Position numbers and translations under genes: made by a program. 64,000 nucleotides of DNA from Lytechinus variegatus (taxonomy: Eukaryota; Echinodermata; Echinoidea; Temnopleuroida; Toxopneustidae), in contig NC_054753.1 in assembly GCF_018143015.1 (NCBI RefSeq), positions 31,471,292 through 31,535,291 of the forward strand. The letters are read 5' to 3'. This document shows positions 35,930 to 46,900 of this stretch, in pieces (within the stretch, counting starts at the first letter, position 1; every line of letters begins with the position of its first letter). The notes beneath the pieces are model-generated. The model made no database searches and had not been told where the DNA came from. It saw nothing but the letters and a program-made list of their open reading frames with translations.

Positions 35930-36760
35930 AATCTGTTTATTTCAAAATGTTTATTTTTTTCAGGATAAAGACATGCATCAGGACAATGGCGGTTTTACAT
36001 CATGGTCCTGAAGGACAAAATATAATCAGTAAATTAAATTCAATATTCATGAAGATTAATACAGAGGGAAAAAAACCCGAATATTAGATACAAACAATGT
36101 AGAAAAAATAAAGAGTGCGGCCAGAAAAGGTTCAAATCAAGATAAATGTGACGAGTGGAGTTTGGAAGTACAAACGTTTGAATGTCTGAGAAATAGAAAC
36201 AGTGTGGGAAATAGGAACGATGGAGGTTTGAGTAATAGTCTACTCCAAGGATGGAGCGAAAATAGAGGTGATGGGAGTCAGAAAGAAATGAAACAAGAAA
36301 TGCAATAATAATGAGGGAAGAAGGAATATTAAGGAGCACATTTAAACAAACTCAAAACTTTTCAGATTGTAACTAACATATCAATAATAATACAAAGTAA
36401 ACATAATTATTCAAGTCATTGTAATAAAACATGTGATTAAAGATTAATATAAAACTTAATTAAAAATATTTGTGTTTATAATTTGTCTTGAACGAGGTGA
36501 GGGTTTGTATGTAATGGAAAGTTCGGTATTGGGTTTGGGCGGGACTACATTTAAAGAATCAGCATTGCGAGTATTGAAATCATGTCTGTCAAAACCTTTC
36601 TATTTCTACAGTTTCAGTAGCGCAGAGCCATGTATGAAACGATACATAAATGAAATAATATCTTTGCGTCTCAAAGTCTTGCCATTTTAAATCTTTAAAT
36701 AATTTTGAAATACTAATACCACGTACACCATGATTCTTAGTGACTCCACGAGAAACTCTT
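35930..36760 (-). mobile_element. CR1-like LINE 3' fragment (family B, copy 1)
   Basis: On the minus strand 36740-36475 reads ISKLFKDLKWQDFETQRYYF, then MYRFIHGSALLKL and HDFNTRNADSLNVVPPKPNT, typical of the C-terminal region of CR1/Jockey polymerases, with frameshifts and stops. The 3' UTR reaches about 35950, where TCAGGACCATGATGTAAAAC matches the tail of the + strand copy at 48.1-48.65 kb, so both belong to one family. Confidence 0.7.
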
Positions 36761-37290
36761 TTCCTTCAATGTTGCAGTGTACTGTACTTATATGATTTTT
36801 TTGAAAATTCAATTTGTGTTACAAGTAAGCCTATTCTAAACTCATACGAAAGAAAAATGACAAAAATTGTCTGGACCATGTACACAGTGATCTGTTTATT
36901 GAACATTTTGTATACAACTTCCCGGGACAACTTCTCTCTTAAATCTAACCCGACTGGCAATATCTTTTTCGTCTTATAATGCATATGATGATAAAATGCA
37001 GATTCGGACAAATTAAGACTAGCACAAAATCTGTCGGTGGCTTCTCGTGCCGTTGTACAGAACTCAGACAAAGTAATATTGGAGACAATATTTCAAGGAA
37101 ATTAAAATTAATTTCAATCTTCAAGTTCAAGTGTTCCTTGGGACAATTACATTACTTCAAAACATAAAATATGGAAAAGTGTTCAATATAAAACAATCAT
37201 CATATCCGGGCATCAAATTCAAAATGGAGATCATACCTTGCAATACAATCCAGTAATGGAATCATAACTATTCCTGATCGATACATTATA

Positions 37291-38108
37291 CAGTGCGTCC
37301 CACAAAAAACGAAACCGAGATTTATCGATGATTTATCATAACTTAATCACAAATACAATAGACAAATGACCTATCATTTTAAAGCTTAGAACCTCCTCTT
37401 TTATCTGAAATTACTTAGATTATTTCCCAAACACGCATGAGTGAGCAAAAACAATTTGAAAAGGGGATACCAAAAAGTCACTTGGCGGGCCGTATCTGGG
37501 TTGTAAAGAGAAAACCACATTTTCAAAAAATTCAATATCTGCTCTTGAATTTGATACCTCAATTACAGAAAATGATCAAGAAATAACAAAGTTCTGGTTA
37601 TTTGAAATAAGGCTTGAATTTCAATAATTTCATAAAATGAAGAGGTTTTACAGGCTAGCGTTCAAACTCACTCGACACTCCGTTTTGTTACGATCAGCCA
37701 TGCATTAAGTCTTTTGTTACCGTGCGATAGCTTCTGTGGGAAAACTGTGAAAACACGTTTATTTAATGAAATTATGGAAATACAAGCATTGTTTCAAGGG
37801 GTCATAACTTTTTTACTTCTTGATCATTTTCTGTGATTAAGTTATCCAATAAAAGAGCAGATATTGAACTTTTTAGTCATGTGATTTTCTTTTTGAAATT
37901 CAGATACCCCCCGCCAAATGAGGTTTTGTCATCCTTTCTTCGAATTATTTTTGCTCACTCATGCGAGAATGAAGAATAATCTAAGTAATACCAGATGAAA
38001 GAGGAGATCCTAAGCTTTACATTGGTAGGTCATTTGTCTATTTTATTTATGATCAAGTTACGATAAATCATCGCTAAATCTCGGTTTCGTTTTTTCTGGG
38101 ACGCACTG
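37291..38108. mobile_element. Mariner-like full-length palindromic MITE
   Basis: Ends are CAGTGCGTCCCACAAAAAAC and the inverse ...TTCTGGGACGCACTG, flanked by TA on both sides. Almost the whole 818 bp is inverted-repeat: arms of about 400 bp keep GAAACCGAGATTTATC, ATGAGTGAGCAAAAA and CAATATCTGCTCTT in both halves. No transposase. Terminal CAGTGCGT and TA duplication point to Tc1/mariner-type mobilisation. Confidence 0.85.
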
Positions 38109-39046
38109 TATAAATGATCAATATATCCAAATGTAACCAAACAGTTTACTTTGTTACTGCTTAAAGTCCAAAAGTTCTTTTATTTCTATATCTTCATTTC
38201 TTTAAAATATGGAACCTGATCTGAAGAATTTCTTTGGAATCCCGGGTTGGAATCAATTGACCGTCTAACATGGCCGAAGTCATTCGACGTTCGCCTTAAA
38301 CTGACTCAACATGACTAGTGTAGACTTTACATCATGCTGTAGTTTACATCAGGTTTACACCTCTACGCTTGAGAAACGCCTTCACTCAATGGACATCATA
38401 ACGTCGTACTTAAAACTGTCGACATCAACGTCAACGTGGTCAACGTCTACGGGGTTAACGCCATCTACATATAAAAAAAATACCAAGGCATAAAAACTAC
38501 CTATCCCTAACAAGAGAATTCATGCATAATATGCAGAATTTACGATTCTATCAAAATATCACCATGAATTCTCACCAGTATTAACATCATTATTTTATAT
38601 TAACTAGTTAAATCGACTAAAAAACCACAAATATCTTCAATTGAGTAAAGTGATTATTTCACGCAAAGTTAAATAAAGATTAATAATTTTAATCTGAATA
38701 TAAACATGGAGGAAATTTGACATCACATGGGCGGCATTTCATTGATGGACTGATTTATCACAGTATCAGCGATTCTATAGCCAATAAAAATCAAGGAAAT
38801 TTGTAAACTGGAGGACTTAAAGGAATGCTCCGGGCTGAAGATATTTATATGTAATTAAATAGAGTAAAATTCACCCAGAAATGCTGAAAATTTCATCAAA
38901 ATCTAAATTAAAATTCTGGTGAAACAGTTGTAGACATGACTTCATGAATATTCATTTTGTGGGCTGATAATGTCACACCCCCACTTTTCGTTTTGTTGTG
39001 TTATTACATTGAATATAATTATCATTTATTCTAATTTGTGTCACTC

Positions 39047-40130
39047 TTTCGTTGTTACCTTCGATATTTTGTATAGCCTCCTTTTAAACTGTCTTCCGTC
39101 TCTCCTTTATACAGTGCGTAACAAAACGAGACAGGTTTGAAAAGTCTATAAAAAATTGTTTCAAAATAATACCTATATTTTGATGCTAATAGATGGTCTG
39201 AGATCTTATCTTTGAAATGCCATTAAAAAAAATTGTTCATACTTGAGCGAACACGGGACGTTTTTGTCGGGGGTTCAAAAAGAGGCTTGCGCCAAAATGG
39301 CAGAAATAAGAAATTTGATGATTAGACTTTCGGCTAATCAGAAAACTTCCTCTTAATCTTTTCATTATCTTTGTCATAATTTTCGAATTATGCTGTCAAA
39401 TTTCATTTACAAATTTATTTATTTACCTGAATTATTTTATTTTTCAATTATACTTCTTGAACCTTTGAATTTTCCTTCATAAGCTAAAAGAGAACATATA
39501 AAATGGAACAACAACAGATATATTCAAGCAAATAAGTAGAGTTAGAAATGAATTTTGACCGTATAATTCGAATATTATGGCGAAGATAATGAAAAGGTTT
39601 AGAGGAAGTCTGCTGATAAGCAAGAAGTCCGACCATCATATTTATCATTTTATGCCATTTTGGCGCAAGCCTCCGTTTTAACCCCAGACAAAAAAATTGC
39701 ATGTTCGCTCAAGCATGAACGAAACTAAATTATTTTAACGACATTAAAGGATAAGAATTCAGAGCACCTATTGACACTAAAATATAGAGATAATAATTTG
39801 AAATCAAAATTTATAGACTTCAAATCTGTCCCGTTTTTTGATACGCATTGTATAGTTTTGTAATGCTGTCTCTACATATTGAAACTAAGTTACAGGGGCT
39901 TGACTCCCATACAAGCTTTGCTTTTCTTGGCAAGCCCCTCCTTCTGTTTTATATAGTTTCTAGTCAAAGTTACTTTGGTTAGCATTAGTTCTCATTGTAT
40001 ATACATTCTAATTCTTATGCATTACTCCGATTAATATTGTACTTTAAATTTGAATATGTATTGTCTCTTTGATTTTGTTGTGCTTTGTGAACGGAAAATC
40101 AATAAATCTAATCTGATTAAATCATAATAG
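39047..40130 (+). mobile_element. LINE 3' end nested in family C MITE
   Basis: The segment interrupts sequence that is continuous in the other family C copy. It has a 3'-UTR-like body (GGGGCTTGACTCCCATACAA, GGCAAGCCCCTCC) and the tail GAAAATCAATAAATCTAATC, as seen at CR1-type LINE ends. No polymerase coding remains. Confidence 0.5.
39112..39850. mobile_element. Mariner-like palindromic MITE, innermost of three nested elements
   Basis: CAGTGCGTAACAAAACGAGA at the left and CGTTTTTTGATACGCATTG at the right, flanked by TA. Both arms carry the GGCTTGCGCCAAAATGGCA / TGCCATTTTGGCGCAAGCC pair, so the arms extend far into the element. No coding. Confidence 0.8.
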
Positions 40131-40751
40131 TTTTTTTTTAATTAATGTGTAAATGATGTGTCTCTATTATATTGAAATACGTTGTAGCAAGAAATAACTA
40201 ATGCACTAAATCAGTTGTCAATCCAATTGCTTTAGTTCTTGGTAGACAATTTTTGAATAAACTTAATTTCATAGTAAACTATACAAAAGAACAAGTGGGG
40301 ATATGACATCATCATGCCACCTAACATTGCCTAATGAATTTAAATGAAGACATGCCTACATCTGTTTCACCGGAATAATGCACATCATTAAAATTCGATA
40401 AAAATTTTGATCTCAAATTTTCAGCATTTTGCTGTTTGAATTTTACTCTATCTATTGAGATATAGATTTAACAAAAATATTCAGCCCGGAGCATCCCTCT
40501 ATTAAACTTTGATGAAACGCTCCTTTGAACGTTTTAACCGACGGACGTATCGCCCTTTCATTTCTGATAACATGTTGTTTCTTGTTTTCAAGAATTTGCG
40601 TTTTGTTAACAAAATCTGTGATGAAATAATTTAAATTTTTGACATTTTAACTTGTTTTAACGAAATTAAGACAATTCTTGATACCGAGAATTAAATGTAT
40701 GATGAAAAGGCACCGTCAGAATGTACGCCGGCTGACTAATATACAGAGTGA

Positions 40752-43004
40752 CAGAGGCGTCGATCAGGGGGGGGGGGCGATCGCCCCCAACAATGAAAAT
40801 ATTGGGGGGGGGCAAACATATCGTTCCCCCCAATAATTCCAAATGTGTGCAAAAATAAAATAAGATTGCAATGTTACACCGAAAGCAGCAAGCGAGATTG
40901 ATATACACAACTCATTCTTTATTTAAACTCGTGTTCAAAATCCGCTTTTCTGATTGGAATATAAAAAAATTTCATCATTTCTGAAGCAAAAACTCATACT
41001 TTTCATGACTAAATAGGTAAATAGAATGTCCCCTTTCAATTCTAAACCTCAAATAACTCCTGCTTCGATTCGCAATAATCCTTTGTTGGATATATATCTT
41101 GTTCTTTATCAAAAAGTCCATTATACTGTCAATTTGTTTCAGATCAAAATATAAACAATTTCAGCTCGTGCTTCGCGCTCGCATCTATTGTTATTTTAGA
41201 CACACATCTTAAACATTGGTACCAAAAATGCTTATAAAATATTAAGCTTTCAGGTCAGAATATAAAGAAATTTCAGCTCACTCTCGGCACTCGCATGATC
41301 TGTGTAGTGAGATATGTATCCTCCTCATGAGTTACTACAAACAGGTACCTTTTCCTGTTTTCAGTTTAGTATACTAACAAATTTCAACTCGCGCTCGCAT
41401 TAATTTGTTGGTGAGATATGTGTCTCGTGTCTCTTTCTCATAAGTCATATGAGTCATATATATATATATATATATATAATGTGTGTGTGTGAGTTTGTTT
41501 GTTTTGTGTGATCGAGGGCCTTTGAAACGTTGAGTCAGGAATTTGCCCCCCATCTGAAAAATGAATTGACGCCCCTGCCAGAGGCGTCGATCCTGGGGGC
41601 AGGGGGGGGGGGGGGCGATCGCCCCACCAATGAAAATATTGGGGGCAAACATATTATTTTGCCCCCTCCAATAATTCCAGATAGATTGTAATGTTCAGCA
41701 AGCGAGATTGAGATACACAACTCGTTCTTTATTTAAAATCGTGCTCAAAATGTCCGCTTTTCAAATTGGAATATAAATTTTTCATCATTTCTGTAGCAAA
41801 AACCCATACTTTTCATGATGAAATAGGTGAATGTAAATGTCATGTTTTCAGTTCTAAGCCTCAAAAGAACTCCTGCTTCGATTTGCAATCATCTTTTCTT
41901 GGATATATATCTTGTTCTTTATCAAAAACATCTATTAAACTGCCATTTTTTCAGATCGAAATATCAAAATTTTCAGCTCGCGCTTCGCACTCGCATCTAT
42001 TCTTCTTTCAGATACAAATCTTAATCATTGGTACCAAAAATTTAGAAATTCAAGTTTTCAGGTCAGAATATAAAGAAATTTCAGCTCACTCTCGGCACTC
42101 GCATGATCTGTGTAGTGAGATATGTATCCTCCTCATGAGTTACTACAAACAGGTACCTTTTCCTGTTTTCAGTTCAGTATACTAACAAATTTCAACTCGC
42201 GCTCGCATTAATTTGTTGGTGAGATATGTGTCTCGTGTCTCTTTCTCATAAGTCATATGAGTCATATATATATATATATATATATAATGTGTGTGTGTGA
42301 GTTTGTTTGTTTTGTGTGATCGAGGGCCTTTGAAACGTTGAGTCAGGAATTTGCCCCCCATCTGAAAAATGAATTGACGCCCCTGCCAGAGGCGTCGATC
42401 CTGGGGGCAGGGGGGGGGGGGCGATCGCCCCACCAATGAAAATATTGGGGGCAAACATATTATTTTGCCCCCTCCAATAATTCCAGATAGATTGTAATGT
42501 TCAGCAAGCGAGATTGAGATACACAACTCGTTCTTTATTTAAAATCGTGCTCAAAATGTCCGCTTTTCAAATTGGAATATAAATTTTTCATCATTTCTGT
42601 AGCAAAAACCCATACTTTTCATGATGAAATAGGTGAATGTAAATGTCATGTTTTCAGTTCTAAGCCTCAAAAGAACTCCTGCTTCGATTTGCAATCATCT
42701 TTTCTTGGATATATATCTTGTTCTTTATCAAAAACATCTATTAAACTGCCATTTTTTCAGATCGAAATATCAAAATTTTCAGCTCGCGCTTCGCACTCGC
42801 ATCTATTCTTCTTTCAGATACAAATCTTAATCATTGGTACCAAAAATTTAGAAATTCAAGTTTTCAGGTCAGAATATAAAGAAATTTCAGCTCACTCTCG
42901 GCACTCGTATCTGTGTATTGAGATCCGTATCCTCCTCATGTGTTACTACAAACGGTCTTAAACAGGCACGCTTTTCTTGATGGTGAGATACGTGTCTGTG
43001 TCTC

Positions 43005-43041
<37 letters not shown>

Positions 43042-43136
43042 AGGGTGTGTGTGTGTGGGTGTTTTGTACGATCGAGCGCTTTTGGAACGTTAATAACTTT
43101 GCCCCCCCCAATCTAAAAAATGGATCGACGCCCCTG
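40752..43136. mobile_element. Three tandem hAT-like non-autonomous elements
   Basis: Unit starts CAGAGGCGTCGATC at 40752, 41579 and 42387; unit ends GACGCCCCTG at about 41577, 42385 and 43136. Units 2 and 3 are nearly identical over more than 500 bp (period about 808 bp), differing mainly in poly-G length. Each interior repeats the roughly 110-bp module with CAGCTCGCGCTTCGC(G/A)CTCGCAT and GTGAGATATGTATCCTC. The 139- and 129-codon ORFs inside are translations of the module and are not credible genes. Confidence 0.75.
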
Positions 43137-43338
43137 AGTCCTCTGCTCTCCCAGCTTAGACATTTAATGACGTCATTATCAAATCCTTCCGGGTTCGTAT
43201 CAATCTGAGAGGCGTTATAATACTATTTTTAAATTGAACTTTATGATCACTTAAGTATAGCATTGCCCTCTTCATTCTTGAAGCTTTAATTTTATATAAA
43301 ATTTGTCATATTTTGTGATTGGCAATAAATGCCTATAC

Positions 43339-43557
43339 TCATGGGCGGAAATCCCAAGGGGATAGTAGGGGTACACAATTTCAATATCCCCCTACTATTT
43401 TTTGGTCTTTTTATGATGGAAAGAAATACATCATTCAAAATCGAAGTAATACATTATTTATGGTGATACCCTTTATTTATTTTTTTTTTGGGGGGGGGGC
43501 TTGTCAAATTTTCAGTCCCTGGTCCCCCTACCTTTGGGAAAAGATTCCCACCCTTGT
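43339..43557. mobile_element. Small inverted-repeat element
   Basis: GGGCGGAAATCCCAAGGGG at the left and CTTTGGGAAAAGATTCCCACCC at the right are approximate inverted termini; the interior has poly-T/poly-G tracts. It lies about 140 bp upstream of the BRICHOS gene promoter. Confidence 0.5.
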
Positions 43558-43698
43558 CTATATTTTAGAGCAACTGAGATCTCTCAAAATTTATAAATGA
43601 GTTATCATTATCCTCTGTAAGCTATTTACATCTCAGACTTTGTTTTATTCTAAGCTTTATGATTGATCTCCTAAGTTCATAAGGAGATGGCTTCACAA

Positions 43699-43746
43699 CC
43701 AATCACAACCCCTCCTTATTCAAATAACAAAATTAATTTATATAAA
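43699..43746 (+). promoter_or_regulatory. CCAAT and TATA boxes of the BRICHOS gene
   Basis: CCAAT at 43699-43703 and TATATAAA at 43739-43746 are about 40 bp apart, which would place transcription start near 43770 and leave a leader of about 100 nt before the ATG at 43871. Spacing is canonical for a metazoan TATA promoter. Confidence 0.55.
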
Positions 43747-43870
43747 TTAGTTGGAAATAAATCCTCGTTTGAGCATTAGTCCACAGAGGCTCTCCAGTGG
43801 GGTATAAGCAAATCAACACACATCAAGCAAATACGTGAATTGTCGAGTTCTTACCTTCATTATTCTGATT

Positions 43871-43903
43871 ATGTCATCATCTGAGAAGATTATGGATTCA
43901 GAG
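43871..43903 (+). CDS. Candidate first coding exon of the BRICHOS gene
   Basis: ATG at 43871 begins MSSSEKIMDSE and ends at a GAG|GTGATT donor (43904) in phase 0, matching exon 2. Support: the CCAAT/TATA pair upstream and the right distance. Weakness: the donor is not optimal, and the frame stays open past it into the purine tract. Confidence 0.45.
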
Positions 43904-46900
43904 GTGATTTCATTTGACAATCATCTAGTCAAAAATGTTTTTCTTCTTTTTATCATGGATTTCGAACATTATGTGTTTATTTTGGAAAGTAGATTTTTTT
44001 TTTGCGGTGATATAAAAGAGAGAAAAAAAGGAAGAGGAAGAAGAAAGAGAAGTAAGAAGAAGAGGAGGGAGAAGAAAAAGAAGTCAAAGAAGAAGGAGAA
44101 GAAGAAGAAGATTAAAAAAAAAGAAGAAGAACTAGAAGAAGAAAAAGAAGAAGAAGAAGAAGGATGGAAAGGAGGAGGAGAAGGAGGAGGAGAAAAAAAC
44201 GAAGAAGATATCATTATGATACTATTCTTTTCACCTTTTGTTTTTTTCTGGATATTCTTCTCAGCCAGCTAAACTTCATGCGATCTCATCCATCATTGTC
44301 TCTATCATTGTTACCGTCGGGGTGATCGTTGCTACAGCTATCCTAGCCGGGGGTGACTACGGAAGATGCTCGAACTCGTGCATGATCACGGATGGAGGGG
44401 CAAGTACCAAAGCTATGACTTCTAGCAAGGTAAATAATGTTTAGGAAATTATGTGACTTTATATTCACACGATGCCTACAAGGAAGATATATTTCTCTCT
44501 AAATCAATGAAATATGAAACATAAGACTAACAACGAGATGAAAAAAGCAATGAAACAAACACAATATCTCGACTGTCAATTCTTCGAGGTTAGAAACCAG
44601 ATGCCATATAGGCAGAATATTTTCGTTATTATTATTAATATTATTATCTTTGTTATTATTATCATAATTATCATCATAATCACCATCATCATTGGATGTA
44701 TAACGCTTTTATTGGCTTTTTTGTTCAATTGAGGTGGCAGTAGATATATGGATTAAAGTCAAAGTGTTCTAATCCTTTCTCTAACGAGTACTGAAATCTT
44801 TAGGAAAATCCATATACTTTGTAAGCTCTGGATCCCTTTTCAAGAACAGTCTTTTGAGATGACCGCACATCCAGGTGTTATAAAATATAAACCATGCATG
44901 GCGTTTTAACATAACACCAAATTGTGTTAAAAATAACATACAAAGTGTGCGATGATCATGTTCATGTAACAGTAATCTAAAACCATGAATTTGAACACTG
45001 GTGTAAAATGCTCGTTGTGACCTTGTGTTAAAACTGGGGGCCGTTACATAAAGCTGTTCGTAAGATAAGAGCGACTTTAAGAACGACTGGTGAACTTCTC
45101 TTATACGCGCTTAACCAAATCGCAAATGAATATACCATGTACCACAAGGAAGGATCACCAGTCGTTCCGGGAGTCGTTCTTAAAGATCAAGTCCATCCCA
45201 GAAAAAGTAGATTTGAATGGATATAGAAAATTCAAACAAGAATAATGCTGAAAACTTCTTCAAATTCGGATGGAAAATAAGAAAGTTATGACATTTTAAA
45301 CTATGGCCTATTTTCACAATTTCTTTTGTTTTTTATTGTTTGAATTATGTTCAATAGTTCATTTTTTACGGATTTAACAATCATGACCATCTTGTTTGAA
45401 CCACAAAATGTTTAAGCAATCGAATATAATTCCACATGTTTAGGGAGGAATGAAACTTTGTATGACAATGAGGAGAAAATTCAAATATTTCATATTTCAT
45501 ACAATAAAATACAAAAGAAATAGTGAGTGGGTGATGCCATCAGTCCCCTCATTTGCACACTGACCTGGTTGAGCATAACTGTTTCGTGAAATTTAGCAAA
45601 ACTTTAAAATGTCATAACTTTCTTATTTCCGATTCGATTTCGATGATATTGTCGGTTTTATTCTTGTTGATCTTTCTCTTTCTCTTCAAATCATCTTTTT
45701 GTTTGGGTGGACTTGTCCTTTTAAGTCGCTCTTAATTTACGAACAGCTTTATGAAACACCCCCAGGTTTGAACACACCACTATTTGTGCAGTGTAAAATA
45801 ACACCGTTGTTATAAACTTAATAATGTATATAGGCTAAAGATGTGATGATCATGAAGGGTGATGAAGAGATTGGTATGCAGACAACATGGTATGACTACA
45901 GCTCAAACACTTTACAGGCTGAGACACCATCGGGAACATCCGGGGATTTCCTCAATTCAACTATTGTCATTGATTACAACAGGGTAAGGAAAGGCGTTAA
46001 TCCCGGCGGTCGGGTGGGGGGGGGGGGGGTATTCTCCCTTCTAGTTTCGATATTTTGTACAGCATCGTAGAGTCTTCTCGTCCCCCTGAAGTGACTAGAA
46101 ATTCGAAGAAAGTACGTGCTATACGTATAATGAAGACATGTCATCAGCATGATCAGGGAGGGTGGGGTGAAGGAATTATGAGACAGAGAGAAAGATGGAG
46201 GAAGGAGATGATACATAAAATAGTGAGAGATAGAGGGAGAGAGAGGGGGGGGGGGGACTCGGGGAAACAAGCATATATAAGCACCGGGAAGACAAGTTTA
46301 AATTAAATAATGTGTATACGATAATGATCTTTTCACTAATCAATTAACAGATTCATGGATGAAGTTTCTTTAGGCATAATTATGCAGTTCATTCTTTAAT
46401 GTTATCATAATTTTTTTCAGGAAGTGATTTTTATCAGTATCCCTGATCGACACTCATGCTATGCATCTTCTCTGAGTGGGGATATGAAAGAAATGTCAGA
46501 TCGATCAATTGAATTTATGGGACGTGAACAGGATCATGAACAGGTAAAGAAAATTACATGTAGTGTTAAACGTATATAGGCTCACGGTCAAACACAGTTT
46601 ACAGAATTAAACAAATATGTATCAAGGAATTAAAAAAATGGAACCAGTAAAATTATCATGTTATAAAAAGCGTTATAACTGAACGCTCAATTATACGGTT
46701 CCCCTGTTGTTTTCATGTTCACAAAGATATCCAATGTCATTTGAAAAATGTCCAGTTATCAATATGTGCCGTATAAACATAGTCCCAGCATATGCTAAAT
46801 AGATGCGCCCATTTTGAAAACTTTCTAAAAATATGTACTTTTCCAAAATATGCTGTGATATGGTGTACAACACTTTTACGAACTGTCTGGAATCTAGTTG

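Larger units (their letters stand above)
38820..40500. mobile_element. Palindromic MITE family C, copy 1, disrupted by nested insertions
   Basis: Left end AGGAATGCTCCGGGCTGAAG, right end TTCAGCCCGGAGCATCCCT. Internal landmarks (ATGTTATTACATTGAAT-like, GCACTAAATCAGTTGTCAAT) match copy 2 at 51975-52552. The unit is split by a LINE tail at about 39047-40130, which itself holds a mariner-like MITE. Confidence 0.8.

Noticed and set aside
41766-42961. Two near-identical 130-140-codon ORFs in the hAT-like elements
   Set aside because: They translate the tandem GC-rich module, lack any transposase motif, and are duplicated only because the DNA is.
43835-44272. 145-codon Lys/Glu-rich + ORF
   Set aside because: It is the BRICHOS exon 1 frame running into a polypurine intron tract; low-complexity and out of frame with the membrane exon.
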